A stretch of 64,000 nt of DNA from the NCBI GenBank assembly GCA_014549065.1, contig JACDOX010000004.1, positions 14,417,662 through 14,481,661 of the forward strand, read 5' to 3'. This DNA comes from Cardinalis cardinalis (taxonomy: Eukaryota > Chordata > Aves > Passeriformes > Cardinalidae). The notes under the pieces are model-generated. The model worked only from the letters and a program-made list of their open reading frames with translations. It did not search any database and was not told where the DNA came from. Positions 36,261 to 48,967 of this stretch are shown one piece after another. Made by a program: the position numbers and the translations under genes. Position 1 is the stretch's first letter. Each line of letters begins with the position of its first letter.

Positions 36261-39200
36261 TTTCTTTCTTCATAGTTGTTAAGGATATCTTTTAAAATAT
36301 AGGCTGCAGAGTGAATCTCTTGGACATCCTCTTGGTAGCCACCCACAAAGATGACAATTTGTAATAAATATATGTGGAGCCTTTATCATCTAGGTTCCTA
36401 CCAGTGCAAGAACCTTTGAGAGACAATTCCTTTCCTATACACATGTACCTTAAAGAGAATCTGGGGAAGACCTTTCTTGAAAATAGAAATTGCATGCATT
36501 TTTGTATACTCCCTGAAGTAACCTTATTCATGCATTTATGAACTTTAACAGATTTATGCACTTGACTCCCTGGTCCAAACATTTTGTTTATTCCTTTAAG
36601 GGCTATAATAATTACACATGTATACGCATTCAAATATTTTTTACTTAACCTGTTTTTTCAAATTTCAAGCTTAAAATATCCTGTCAGCCACAGGACACCA
36701 AAAGTTCATTTTAAATTCTGATGGTATGTTTAAATTCTGATGGTATGTCACGTTCCATCCTTTGGCAAAGGTTGCATATCACAGTTAGCATTTCAGGAAT
36801 GTAACATTTCAATTACTCCAGAATAGTCTTATCTAAGCATTTTTCTTCCCCAAGTTTTCTTCTTCTCATATTTCAGCTTGAGTCTACTTCTCATGCCCAC
36901 AAAAGTAAGACCTCTCTGCATTTCTGGGAAGCAAATAGTGGTACATTTATTTTGGTTTTCAATAGTTCTCCTTACTGCCTCCCTCCCTTCCTCCCTTCCT
37001 TTTAATCCAACTCATAGTTCTTTAGTAATTTTCCTTTTTTTTAGCAGCAGGTATGAAACCACAACACAGTTATTTCACATTCAGCTTCACAAAATTGGTG
37101 TTCCTTTGTGTTTCTTCCTCTACTGACATTAATCAGCTTCTATACTGCCTGCAAACATTTTAACTTACTATTTGGATTGTCTCAAAGGTGAGAGCCTCGA
37201 AATACCCTGCAGTTGGTTGCAATATTTTCAGATTCTTGTTGATTTCTTTATCACATTTACATTGTGACTGCCAAGAATTTAATTTTAGTAAGCAGCTGCA
37301 GGTTCTAACAACACAGCTGTTAAGAATGGTAATTGCTAGAAATTGGGGGTGAAAATAAATGTTTTCCATCTATTTAAATATAAAACAAACTTTTGTCAAA
37401 ATTTATCATTTGATAGATTCCCACTCCCAATTAATTTGTTCATCAGTCATCAAAATGTTTAAGGCTGTCTAAATTGTTAAAACCAAAAAGATAAGGGAAA
37501 CCGACCTCTTTTAAATTCTCTGTGTTTTCAGATTTAGAGACCTTGTGTCAAATTACATTCTCTCTTCAAACAGTAGTCCTTGGTGGTATGAGCTGTTCTG
37601 TTTTTGTGGTGTTCAGATGAGAGGCAACGTCCATGTGACAGCACTTACAAATGCAAACCATGTATTTCAAGTCCACATGGCATTTCCAGAACTTAGGAAC
37701 ATGGTGTCTCAATATTCATTCTTCTTCTCAGACCAACAACATCAGAGAAAAATTTGAATTCTCCCCTAAGGACATGTGTGACTTTCCTTTCAGTAGAAAA
37801 GAAAGACTTAGAAACAAATCTGAAGCAAGCCATTGCTTATTTTTCGTCTGCTTTTCATCAAGATCAGATTCTGATTGATTGTAAAGCCCTCAGCACATAT
37901 TTGACTTGCAATTTACTCTGGTAAAGAAAAGTTTGTGATTTTTTCTTTTTTAATTTTCTTCATGGTGTATTTTTGTTTCAACTACTGCATTTTCTCCTCC
38001 TCATCTCGTATAACCAAACCTCCTCCAAAGTCATGCATTCATTGCTTGAGTCCTGTAAACCAGTAATTTTGTACTTTGTGTTGATATGTTTGAGAGTAAT
38101 GGTGGTGTTTAATACTTGATTCACAGGGCTTGATTAGTATTTCCCAACTTACATCAAACCTCCTTTGTCTATTTTACATTCAGAATTGACTACATTACTG
38201 ACTCAAGCCTCATCTGTAGGCGTTAGCTATTCCAATGGAAACATTGTACTCTGAGAGAGGCCCACTAAAATGAGCATTGTGTTAAATGCTCCAGGTGGCA
38301 GCAAACTGGTNAAAGAAACGATGGCAAGGTATTTCAAGAAGGCAGAAAAGTGAAATTTTATGGAACCAGTCGGCAAGATCCCAATGTAAAAGGAAAATAC
38401 TATTATACCTTGACAAATTCCCTGTACTGAGTGTCTTTTTTGATTTAGAATTGGAGGGGATGGGAGGTGGGGGGTGTTACTTGTCATATTTTTCACTAAT
38501 TATAACTACTTTTCATTTTTTGTCAAAAATAATTTTTCAGTCTCAGATTGAAAGGTGTGGGGTTTTCAAATAAAGGTGCTGTATGTAGATGTTTCTGAGC
38601 TGTTCAGCTTGAATTCTCTTCCTTCTGTGAACTTGCCTGCCCTAGTGAGGTGCAATGAATAACACAGGTAATGGCACAGCAGCAAGAATGTAGTCCATGG
38701 TGAGAGACCAGTCTGAGGGATCCATAGAAATTGAGTTCTTTGCATTTTCTTTGAGCATTGCAGCAGGAAAAACTGATGGAACCTAATTTTCAGGTACCTT
38801 GAAACAAATTTTTTTGCCCAACAGAAATATCTATACATGTTTTGGATCAACCTTGAAGGAACCTTGGAGTAATATTTTTTGGATGGATTTATTTGGTTAT
38901 GTCCAGATGTTTTACCCATGCAAGTGTTTCAATCAGAAATGAAAAATTCTGTGGGGTGCTTTTTGGAATTACCTTTGATGGTTCTTTTGCTCTACATTTT
39001 TGATTATTTGACACAAAGGTTAACAAAATGCCTTATAGAGAGGCAGTAAACTTGAAGAAAGAAGTAGGAATGGAATATAAGTGCAGATCTCCTATTGTTT
39101 AATTTATAGCTTTTGCATGGATTATTTATTTATGATCAGCTGAATATCAGGATAATTCATACTCCAGTGAGCTGAGGTGATGCAGAACACTGTAAGCAAA

Positions 39201-39989
39201 CCCCAGGCAGGAGATGGCTGCTCTTCAGAGGTTCCCAGATGGTGTGGGAGGGGGCTGAACGAAGCTGAATCCCCAAGGGCTAATACTGCCAGACCATAAA
39301 GGCTCATAATTTCTCACAAGTGTACATCCCATCCCAGGCCTCATGGTGCTTGTGAGAAGCACAGGAACCCTTGAGCTCTTCAGGTGCTACTCTCTTTGGC
39401 AAGATGAATAATAGGAAATTTATTATTTGATTTACATACGAAGTCACACTCTATGAAAGAGGTTGGCACAAGGAGTGCCAATCCTGTTCCGGGAAGGGCA
39501 GGAACTTAATCTGCTTCTTGTGGGAGTGGATTTTGGACAGGTTCTGTTGGCTGAAAGGTCATGCAAATGAGTATGTTATTCTCTTCTCACTGACTTCTGA
39601 CAGTTTTTTTAATCCTGATAGTCATTACTTCCTTATCATATCCTGCTCTCTTTTGTTTTCTCTAAAAAACAAAAACACAAAACTAAAACGCCCCCCAAAG
39701 CAAAACAAAAAATCGCAACCAAATGAAACATTGCTAAAATCCTTTATGCTAAAATGGTGAACCTCTGAACAAAACAGTAAATCCATTGAGTCCTTATATC
39801 CCTTTCCTATAAACTGACTGTTCAGGAAACTTACTGTTCTCTATTTCTGTTTATTTTTTATGTTAATGGAAACCCATTGTTTAATTTTAATTTCCTGAAT
39901 GATAACAAGACTCAAAGTGCTTTTAGCTTCAAACAGAGCTAGAGGGGAGTTTTTGTTTTCCAAAAAACTTGTACAGGACATAGAAGATC
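36261..39989. other. Unique-looking DNA, no gene seen
   Basis: No supported gene. It includes a perfect 19-bp tandem duplication at 36710-36747, a (CCTC)n-like pyrimidine run near 36980-37000 and an A-rich run near 39661-39720. The 117- and 113-codon minus-strand frames at 38566-38919 and 36292-36633 have no recognisable domain. Confidence 0.5.
36710..36747. repeat. Perfect 19-bp tandem duplication
   Basis: TTTAAATTCTGATGGTATG occurs at 36710-36728 and again at 36729-36747 without a mismatch, implying a recent slippage or an assembly duplication. Confidence 0.9.
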
Positions 39990-40046
39990 AATCTATCTAT
40001 AGATATAGATATCTAGATATATGTATCTATATCTATGTCTATATCA
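39990..40046. repeat. (TATC/GATA)n microsatellite
   Basis: Interrupted ATCTATCTATAGATATAGAT units, followed by ATCTAGATATATGTATCTATA and TCTATGTCTATATC, form a compound, partly self-complementary tetranucleotide and hexanucleotide repeat. Confidence 0.85.
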
Positions 40047-43000
40047 CAATGCACAATTTGCTGTGTTCACATATTTAATTGTCTCTATTAGTTTATGATA
40101 TTTATTGTGGTGAAAATATTATTACCTCATTTTAAAAACACTTCTACATGTTACATATATTTGAAATCATTTGAGTTCTTCANTTTGGAGAGGTGCCTGG
40201 CCAGTGTCCAAGGTATATGTTTTCCATTTTACAGCTGGGGAATGCTGGTGCAAACTCCAGTTGCAGAGCTGAATGTAGAGAGGACTGGGAGTATACAAAT
40301 AGGAAATGTAGTGCTCTGCACATCAGAAATCAAAGTGAGGCAAAGCTTGGACCCAGAAAATGTCTTTATTTGTTATATGGATATGAAGGTCGTAAAGCCT
40401 TTTTTCATATTCATTTGTGAATATAGAAAAGTGATAAGNTGTCACCCTTTGAAAGCTTTTGTTTTATAAAGAGATTTGCAAGATTTGGTTCTTACAGCAG
40501 GTATTTGAAGATTTATAAATTCACTGTGATCTTAATAGCGTCATAAATATAGAAGCAATAAAATATGCAAATAAATTACTTTTAAACCAATTGAACAGAG
40601 TATCCCCCATTTAAAAAGAATTTATGACCCATTTCAACTGTGAGTATGCAAATTAAATGGCTTGGGTTATGAAAAGATATGTGTAAGTGATTACTTCTTG
40701 CTTTCTGCAAGCAGACATCCTTAAAATCTCTTGGCCAATATAATTTTTCAGGCTACTATTAAGAGGATGAAAGGCATAGCAAACTGACAGCAAGTTTTTG
40801 TTTTGTTAGAGTTCCTTNTGTGGTAAGCAATGCTAATATTCCTGCTTGATTTCCATTTAAAAACAGGATTTTTCTGTAACAGATTTAGTGTGACAGTTGA
40901 GGAAGGAACCTAGCAGAAATGATAAATGCAAACTGGGCTCAACATGCACTCAATTTAAAATGACAGCCAACAGTGTAAGCACTTCCCACAGTGCACGTGG
41001 ATCATAAATCTTTAGTTGTCAAAATAAACCATGCCCAGCTTACATGTTCTCTTGTGANAAGAGAGGACCTGAGAAGTAATACTATAGTTCAGAATAGCTT
41101 ATTTTAAGAGCAGAAGTGTATCACAGGTAAGTCCCTTTGGGGAATTTACAGCTGGGAAGATGTCCATTCTAAAGNAAGGCAGGTGCCCACCATTCAAGCA
41201 AGAAGAGCTATACTGTGCCACCATGATTCNGTCCTTAATTTAATATTTGTCTTGGTTTTTTTTCTTTCTTGTCTCTCTCTTTATTATAAAGAACAGTGAA
41301 TCTTATTAAATCAATCAACAGACACTAAACTAATCTACCAAAGAAACAGCCTGCAAATTTAGCNAGTCCTCTTCATGTAAAGCTGATATGGGAATTTTTA
41401 GGATTGGATTCCTAACAACTCTGCACCTTCTTCACGTATTCTGATCGAGCCTTTTGTGCAAGCTTTGCAGGCTTGGAACAATATGTATAAAAATAATCTC
41501 CTATCTNGCTTTTGGGTTCTTGATAGTACACCCAACCTCTGCACACACTTGTTCTCTCAGCCCTCCCTATCACATGCAATTCCTCTGCACCTCTGACTAA
41601 CTCAGCTTTTCCTGCTGCCANGGTTGGCTGAAAAGACCCGTACACCTACTCTCACACTCCCATCCATACTTAGGCCTGGCAAGAAATGTGAAGTTCTCCA
41701 AGAACCATAAGGAGATGCTGAAACTTGCCTGAGAATGAGATTGTTGCCTTATGGCATCAGTCAGAACATTTTTTGAGGGGGTGTGGATTGCATAGGAGGG
41801 GTGTGAGCAGTGTCAAAGCTAGACATAGAAATAAAATGGGAAGTAAAAGTCATGCAGTACTAATCAGCAATCCATTCAGCTTCATGAAACAACAAGAAGC
41901 TAAGTCCAGCATGTTGCCTAAGGGACCCAGAAGGGGGTAGTTAACAAAACACTTCCAAGAGCTGCAAGGGTCTGTGTCTTGTGAAGCCACAGATTCCTTC
42001 TTTAAAACACTGTTTATTTTGCTCAATGGCTCCGACAATCCCAAAGGCCTCTTAAAATTAAAGAACTAGAAGAGAAACTAATTGCTGACTGAGCAGACCC
42101 TGTTCATGCTGGGTTGTGACTTACACCACAGCAAATAAAACACAATTCTTCCTGGAATACTCAGGGCCATGCTCAGTGGAGACAAGAGCAGCAGCACACA
42201 GAGGTGATGAGTGCCAGCTGTAATTGCGTTTTGCATAAAGCAAATTTTATATCTGGAGCATACAAACCCTTCCAGCGCAAAATGTATTTTTCTGCAAAGC
42301 AGAGAGGAATACATGTTTTTAAATAGGGAGGAATAAAAAGTGTGAAGAGAAAATTTAGATTTATTTCACTTACAGTAGAGCAGAATTCCACTGCTAAGTG
42401 TAGAGTTCTGTGAGCTTGTACAGAGCTTTACAACTTCCTTTAGCAGAAAAGGCCTATGAAGGACTCTAATGTCCTCTCTATATATCTTAATTCCTTTAAA
42501 TCATGTAATGGCTTTGTGCCTGAAAAAAAGATGTGTGCAGCTTATTCCTGAGTTATCAATAGTAGTAATATTTTTAACAGACAGGAAGTTTTAGCAAGTC
42601 CTGAAATAATTACAAGATAAAGCCTTCACAATTCTGTATGAGTTTTTGATTAATTATATCGCTCTGACTAAAATAAAAACCAAACCAAAATAAAACAAGA
42701 GAAGTGCTTTGTTTCATTATGACTTTCAATCACAAAGAGAAAGAGAATACATTTGCTGAAATTTCAAATCCTAAAACATGAATTTTTGGTCACTGGGGGA
42801 AAACATAATCGTATTACTACTTAAATATTTACACAGATGTTTTTCTCCTGCTCCTAAATAAAGGTACCCCATGATGTCCACAGTATACCTAAAAATCTAA
42901 ATATATAGCTTTGGCTATTTAAGTTTAGATGCACGTTTCAGAACATTAGTGATATTGTGTAGCAATATCCTTGAGAACAAGGATTAGGATGTTTACGTTC

Positions 43001-43418
43001 TCACTTTCAATCTCCTAGTTCACACTTCAGGGTTGCAGTGAATGGAAACTGCCTCCCTTGTGGATAAGAGAAGTTAATCCCTAGTACCTCTTGAAATTCA
43101 TACATGTGATAGATACTTTTAAAACTGCTACTAAAAATATCTATGCAAGGCTCCAGGTGATGAAGTCATTGCATGTGCTGAGTTCTCCTGGTTTGTAAAC
43201 ATTATATATTCACAGTGACTCGGTTCCCTAAGACATATTGCCCAGTAAAGCTCATCAAACTAAGTCGAATTTGGAGGCAAAATGTGGCACTGGCACTTTG
43301 GCCACACTTCCACTGATTTCAAGAGGAAATTTGCATATTGGATCTTGACATCTAAACTTGCCTTTCATTTTGTCCTTATCAATAATGGTAGCACCATTTT
43401 GTTACATCTAAGATGGAT

Positions 43419-43444
43419 ATTAGATAGATACATTAGATAGATAC
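43419..43444. repeat. 13-bp tandem duplication with GATA core
   Basis: ATTAGATAGATAC is repeated exactly at 43419-43431 and 43432-43444. Confidence 0.85.
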
Positions 43445-43826
43445 ATTTAAGATATAAATAATATCAGTTAGCTCATTGACTGCTCGACTGTGCCACCCAA
43501 TCAGGATAATGTTTCTCTACTAGTATTGCTGTGTATAATTAATAATGTGTTATTTCTTGACCACAAAACAAGAGACTTTTAAGAATTGTCTTCAGTGACT
43601 ATCCTGAATTACTTGCATGGTATCCTTTATCACTATATATTCTCTCCAAATCTTCTATATATCTTTCATCAGGATCAGGAGCATCAGTGAATTAACTTTT
43701 CTCTTTCTCAAATGGTATTTAACATGGAAAGAATACAAAATTGAATTTTGGGACTATTTTAAAACACTCACTATTCTCTTTTCTTTTTTCTTTTGTATTT
43801 CTGCAGATATGTTCAGCCTTGTGTTG

Positions 43827-43866
43827 TTTTTTTTTTTTCTTTTTCTTTTTTCTTTTCTTTTTTTTG
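43827..43866. repeat. Polypyrimidine (T-rich) tract
   Basis: An almost unbroken T tract with scattered C (TTTTTTTTTTTTCTTTTTC and onward) is followed by GTTAAAATACAG. It makes the 108-codon frame at 43617-43943 rich in Phe and Leu, which is an artefact of composition. Confidence 0.8.
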
Positions 43867-44315
43867 TTAAAATACAGCTTCCAGGACAAAAAGAACAGAT
43901 ATTGAATTCCTGTACTAAGCTATTATCTTTCAGGATAAATTAAGTGTTGAATTACAATAATATGAAAAGAGCAGAATAATTAAATGAGAATAATTCATTA
44001 ACACTTCTATGTTTCTTCTCCAGACCTTGCAGAACAATTATGTTTCCTAAATCATAGGGGATCATGGACATACTATTAAAGGAATAACTCTTCTCCATTT
44101 GCTCCACCATCTATTTGCAGATGTGATAATTTGTACAGGGTACATAGAGGTCTTTATTACACCTACAGGACTATTTTCATCCCAGGCCATTTGAATTGTA
44201 CTAGCAGTAATGTAAAAAACTTACTTCCTCTTTCTTGATGAACCTCTGAGAGACTACTCTTGAGAGACGCTTAATAACATCTCTGCTTTTGATTCTGCCT
44301 TTTGACATCTCATGC

Positions 44316-44337
44316 CAATGACATCCCAATGACATCC
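44316..44337. repeat. 11-bp tandem duplication
   Basis: CAATGACATCC is repeated at 44316-44326 and 44327-44337. Confidence 0.8.
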
Positions 44338-45929
44338 CAAGGTTAAAGTATGTGGATATTACTACTTTAGTATGCAAGTTTTCTACATTAAATAGTCTAA
44401 GAGAAAGTACACTGGTTTGGTAAACCTGCAACAATTACCTGAACTATTTCTTGTACAAAAATAAATAAAGAGAATGCAGAAATATATGATGGCTTGTGAG
44501 AGTAACCACACTGCACAGCCTCAGAGGTCCTAATGTGTTTTTCCTGTGTAAAAGTAATGACAAACGGAGCCTCTTCCTTAGTTCTCCCCTAAAATGATAC
44601 TAAAGCGTGTGAGGGACTGAGCTGGAGAACATGACTGTACTGCTCCCCATCTGTAGTGAGAAGAGAATCACACTTCCTCTTCCCTGCTGGTCTNTAAGTG
44701 GGGTCCCCAAAGCAGCCTGGGTAGAAGATGCTGTTGCCATACTACTTTAAGAGCTACAGAACTTTAATGAAATTGTCTTAATTCTAATGTTATCTGCCAG
44801 CAAAGGAGTTGAGCCTTACTGACCTAATACATCCCAAATAAGGCCATTTCCAGTATCAATGAGGTGAGGAAGGCATTTTCTGATAGGAAGGATCTCATGG
44901 ATTCCTGAGACTCAGCTAGCTTCAGTATCTAAATTAAACCATGACCAGTCTCAAACGGAGTAGGTCAGTGTGTTAACATCCTTCCAGAGCATGTGAGTGT
45001 TGTCACACATAGAAGTACATTTGGGTTTCCATGGTAGCTTGTTAAGGTGAAAGCTAAGTTGCTGCAATCAATAAGTGAGTGAATCAAGTGATTCCCTAAT
45101 GACTTAACTATGTAGCACATGCCCAGTTTTAGGAAGTACCATTTTCACCTGGGGCTGGGGCATACCAAGTGCACACAGTCATGGACTCAGCTGATGGACA
45201 CAAANAATTCAAAAATGTTACCACTGCAACTCAGAAATTAATTCTGTTTGTACCTTATCCTTGATGTCTCTGCACCAAAGCGTTATTCAGACTGATTCTT
45301 TCAGCTTGTCTCCAGCTCTAGTTTCTTAATAGCTCTCAGCAGAAGAGAAAAAAATTATGTGATGAGAAGAAACATTTTCTGAGTGAAAGCACATGAAGTA
45401 AGAAAGACATCAATCACTACCACTTTCTCTTCTTTACCTGGGAGTCATTTCTTCACTTGTACACACTTATAGAGTTGAATGTTGCTGCAGGCAATGTGAG
45501 GTGTGAGCCCTGATTGTGATGNTCCACCCACTGACTGCACAGCAACAAACCAAAAGGAAGTCCTTCATCTTGTTCTTTGCTACTCTCATGCTATGGCACA
45601 TTGTCACCCCTTTGTAAATCATGAAAGAGATCATGGAAGGAGAACAAGGCAGAGTCTTGAAAGAATCTCTTCCCGCTTTCTTGTGTTTCAAAGGATACAC
45701 GATTTTTCTTCAAAATAAAGAAAAGTAACTGCAACTCTCTCTAATACTTCTTCCCTGCCTCTCTCAGGAGGGGAAGAAGGAGAAATTAAAGCTTTAGATA
45801 TTATTTTGACTGCAGTTTAAAGCAGCTTCAGTGTAACTGGTTCAAATTATTGCTGCAAGAAAACACACACGTTAGTCAAATAATATTCTAAACTTGAATN
45901 TGTTTAAACTGCCTAAATTTATATATGTG

Positions 45930-46269
45930 TGCCACTGCCAGGACACTGCAGCTCATGCTGGTGAGACATTTCTGGGGTCAGGAGCAATGGGAGCCAAGTC
46001 TCCACAANGTATAAAAGAAGCCCTTAGGGAGTGCTGGTAACAAGCAATGCTGCCAACAAGGGCATGGTGTGGCAGCTTGGGCAGCAGTTCACGTGGAAGA
46101 GTGTGCAGGAAGGATGCTGGAGCCCTGCCAGCTCAGCCAGAGAGCAACGACATCCACCCCAGGGAAAGCCATGGCCTCTCTGAGCTCTGCATGCTCCCTG
46201 AATGACACAGCCGCCCAGGGACAGCTCTGGGGGCAACTTGCTGACATTCAGGCGTCAGCTGCAGGGCAT
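45930..46269. other. GC-richer block with a TATA-like box, origin unknown
   Basis: The block has GTATAAAAGAAG (TATAAAA at 46010-46016) followed by GGGAGTGCTGGTAACAAGC, GCATGGTGTGGCAGCTTGG and GCAGTTCACGTGGAAGAG. It runs straight into CR1 5' sequence at about 46270. It may be the CR1 5' untranslated region or an LTR remnant; I cannot decide from sequence alone. Frames of 68-70 codons on both strands have no domain. Confidence 0.4.
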
Positions 46270-46510
46270 NCTTAAGGGATCAGGAGCACAAGCAATGCCC
46301 TTCTCTATTCTTCATCTTGCAGGGAATGATGAGAGAAGAAATAGGAAGAGACAGTAGATATCTGCCAGGGATACCTGACTTTCAGCCTGGTGTCCCTAGC
46401 AGAATTTAGGGAGGTTTTTTGGCTGTGGGTTGGTCAGTTTACAGGCCACCAGGGCTGCTGGATCAGATGGGGTACACCTGTCTCAAAGGTGGTTTAAAGT
46501 GGCAGTACAG
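46270..46510 (+). mobile_element. CR1 LINE 5' fragment with esterase-like ORF1 remnant
   Basis: The segment runs CTTAAGGGATCAGGAGCACAA, then GGAATGATGAGAGAAG, TTTTTTGGCTGTGGGTTGGTC, AGTTTACAGGCCACCAGGGC and GATGGGGTACACCTGTCTCAA. That is the order of the region before ORF2 in avian CR1. Codons at 46466-46483 read Asp-Gly-Val-His-Leu-Ser, the DGxHL block that carries the catalytic Asp and His of SGNH/GDSL-type esterases, a domain known in CR1-clade ORF1. The reading frame around it is broken, so it is a relic. Most CR1 copies are 5'-truncated, so a surviving 5' piece without its 3' end implies a later deletion or break. Confidence 0.7.
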
Positions 46511-48320
46511 TGCCTGAGGCCCCACATGCTCCAGCCTCATTTCACTGTGCTAAGGTGTGTAGAGCAGGGACCATCCATTCCTTTGTGCTTGCACAGCTCC
46601 GTGGTTGGACCCTGAGGTGCTACAGTGGACAAGGTTAACAGGTGGACTGTGGCAAGGGTATTTCTTTCTTGCCTATAAAATATTCCATACTGATAANCCT
46701 TGAAGCCAACAGATAATGGAACCAGGAAAAAAGTATGTCTCCTCATAATTCTCCTCTTTTTCCAGGATGTCCTGGTGTAGCTGTAGGATATTATAAATTT
46801 GGGATCACAAATTTGTAGCATAAGAAAAATAGCTGTCCAAATAGTCTTTGGGTAGGTGGAAGTGGCAAAGAAGGGACATTGANCAGCTCATTGCCATTGT
46901 ATCAAGCTTTCTTGATCCTGTGTTAAAACACTGCATCTGAAATGAAATGAAAAGCCTATGGAGACTACTCCTAACAAACTACAAATTTCAAGATTGCCTT
47001 TATTGTGTCTTCAAAGTGCAACGGATACAGTGTTTTTCAGATTATTTTAAGGTGTGCTGGTCTAATATATATGCTAAATGTACTGTTTAAGAGGTGATTC
47101 TTGTCCCATATTTAATCCCTTATGCTTCTGTCACAGCCATTGATGTGATTTGGTTTACTGTGCCTGCAGTCAGAGCAAGTTTAGTTTAGTGAATTACAAA
47201 TATATACAGTTATGGCAAGATAGAATTTCCCTGATGTATATTATCCTGTTTGTCCACTGTGTGTGTTTGTACACTGTGAGTGTACATTCCTGCTGCCAGA
47301 AGAGAGAGGTGCAACATGAAAGAAACACCCTCTGTAAATATCCACTTCATATTTATGTTTTTGGGTTTTGGTGTTCTCCAGCTAGGAAGTGGTGAAATAC
47401 TTGGNATAGTATGCCATTTTTATTTCCTATAAAATATGGAAGGGATTTTACTGGGAAAGTGAGCTGACCCCAGTGCAGTAAATTTGATTGCACAACTGCT
47501 AATATATTCTCTATTACTTCAGTTTGGAGTGTCTACTGAGAGGAGGCTTTTAAAAACATTGACCATGCAGAAGGCTGGATACATTTTTGGTGTGAATGAC
47601 TGGAAAGAGCATATGGCCAACAAGTTAATTTTCTTAGATCAACTCAGACATGACACTCAAATGCACTAAAGTACTCCTTCCTTCCTGCTGATTTACAGGA
47701 GTTCTTGTCTGATGCCTGGTACCATATATTCTTTGTATATCTTTATATTCATATTTTACCCACTATATCCTATAAATCCCAAACCAGTATGTCCCTCAAA
47801 CTCACCTCAAGTCTCCTTATACCCCTTCTCCACAGGTCAGCTGATTGCCTCTGTATGATATCTGCCAAGAATGTGACAGCAATGAAGCCTGCAATCTTTA
47901 GGGTTCTTTGGCTTAAGGATCCCCACAGAAAACTGAGTGACTCTCAGTAGTGGAGGAGCCTTTTTCAGTCTCAAGCAATGAGTTAATCAAATGGCTTTAA
48001 ATTAACAGAGCTTTGGCAGAGTTGTGGAAGAGAGTAACCCATCCTTCTGTGGAGCCGGCGGAGAGAAGAGAGCAGAGCATCCGTGTCCCAGACCAGCTCA
48101 GTAGCAGGAACAGGGTGGTCCTGTGCCGTGAGTGGCTACCAAAAAGAGTTCACTACTGTCCCTGAAAGACTGTGCTTATAAAGTTAAATAAAGCAGTGCT
48201 AGAGGTGGCCTTTAATGCAGTGGTGTAGACTGACTGCATCCACACTGCACTGCAGTGGTTCTGAGTCTCCTCATTGCCTCTGTATGATGCTCTTCTGGCA
48301 CTCTGATCCTGTTTGCTGTC
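46511..48320. other. No gene seen; possibly eroded CR1 at the left edge
   Basis: I cannot follow the CR1 past about 46510. The rest looks unique. The 94-codon minus-strand frame at 46537-46821 has no domain. Confidence 0.5.
48315..48320. repeat. Left target-site duplication of the ERVK-like LTR
   Basis: GCTGTC abuts the TG edge of the LTR and pairs with GTTGTC on the other side, with one mismatch. Confidence 0.6.
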
Positions 48321-48530
48321 TGTCTCAGTCCCTCTGTGAGTCTCTCAGGAACCCTCGGCAGGCCCGAGTCGGCAGACACCGGGGCGGGGGGCACAGCCGG
48401 CAGCGGGGAGACCCTCTCGGTGCCCCGAGGGTGCTGAGGGCACCCAGGCTGGTCCCTTTGCAGCAGAAGAGACACCAGAGACATCGGTAGAAGATAAAGG
48501 GCCCACTCTTTGCGGGGGTTAATCCGAGGT

Positions 48531-48536
48531 TTTATT
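48531..48536 (-). promoter_or_regulatory. LTR polyadenylation signal AATAAA
   Basis: The minus strand reads CTAGAATAAAACCTCGG, a canonical signal about 75 bp after the TATA-like box, followed by a GC-rich U5. Confidence 0.6.
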
Positions 48537-48605
48537 CTAGGAGTCCCGAAGGAGCTCCCGCACCTCAGGGCACTCGTGCCGAGAGCCCCGGGAGANGTGC
48601 CAAGG

Positions 48606-48615
48606 TTACATATAA
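48606..48615 (-). promoter_or_regulatory. TATA-like box of the ERVK-like LTR
   Basis: The minus strand reads CCCCTTATATGTAACC. It lies about 360 bp into the LTR, a plausible end of U3. Confidence 0.45.
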
Positions 48616-48967
48616 GGGGAGCTGGAAACCGAAAGTAGATAACATTTTACTGACCANTAANTGACCCNAAGGGATGGGTGCTGGGGGACAGACATTTAGG
48701 GCAGTGTAGGGGCAAGGCTGGGGGGGCTGACCCCTGGCCTCTGGCTAATCACTGGACAACCTGGACCGAAGCTGATAGATGGAGGGCATGGGATGCTGAG
48801 TGATTGACAGAGAGCCAGGGTGGGGTTGGGGGATGATCTCATCCCGGGAGAGGGATAACACAGGTAAAGGGGGGGGTACAGTGTGGGATAAACCATTTGG
48901 GAAAAATATGGGGATACAAAACAAAACTACTTCAAAGTATTACAANGTATAAAAACACACTACAACA

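Larger units (their letters stand above)
40047..45929. other. Unique-looking DNA, no gene seen
   Basis: No supported gene. It holds a 13-bp tandem duplication (43419-43444), a polypyrimidine tract (about 43827-43866) and an 11-bp duplication (44316-44337). The 124-codon frame at 40095-40469 contains ambiguous bases and has no domain. Confidence 0.5.
48321..48967 (-). mobile_element. ERVK-like solo LTR, minus strand
   Basis: On the minus strand the element starts TGTTGTAGTGTGTTTTTATAC at 48967 and ends GAGGGACTGAGACA at 48321, so it has TG...CA ends and is 647 bp. Flanking hexamers GCTGTC (48315-48320) and GTTGTC (48968-48973) differ at one base and look like a 6-bp target-site duplication, the length typical of class II (ERVK-like) elements. 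A TATA-like box lies at 48606-48615 and AATAAA at 48531-48536, about 75 bp further on, giving a short R. It is the most GC- and CpG-rich sequence in the window and has five ambiguous bases. No gag, pol or env lies beside it, so it is a solo LTR. The overlapping 90- and 91-codon frames on both strands inside it are composition artefacts. Confidence 0.85.

Noticed and set aside
43617..43943. 108-codon frame rich in Phe and Leu, resembling a membrane protein
   Set aside because: The hydrophobic run is produced by a polypyrimidine tract.
48212..48490. 90- and 91-codon frames on opposite strands in GC-rich sequence
   Set aside because: They lie largely in the U5 part of the ERVK-like LTR, which is not coding. 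The GC content suppresses stop codons.
48340..48600. Possible CpG island and gene promoter
   Set aside because: The CpG richness is explained by the LTR, and no exon or splice donor follows on either strand.
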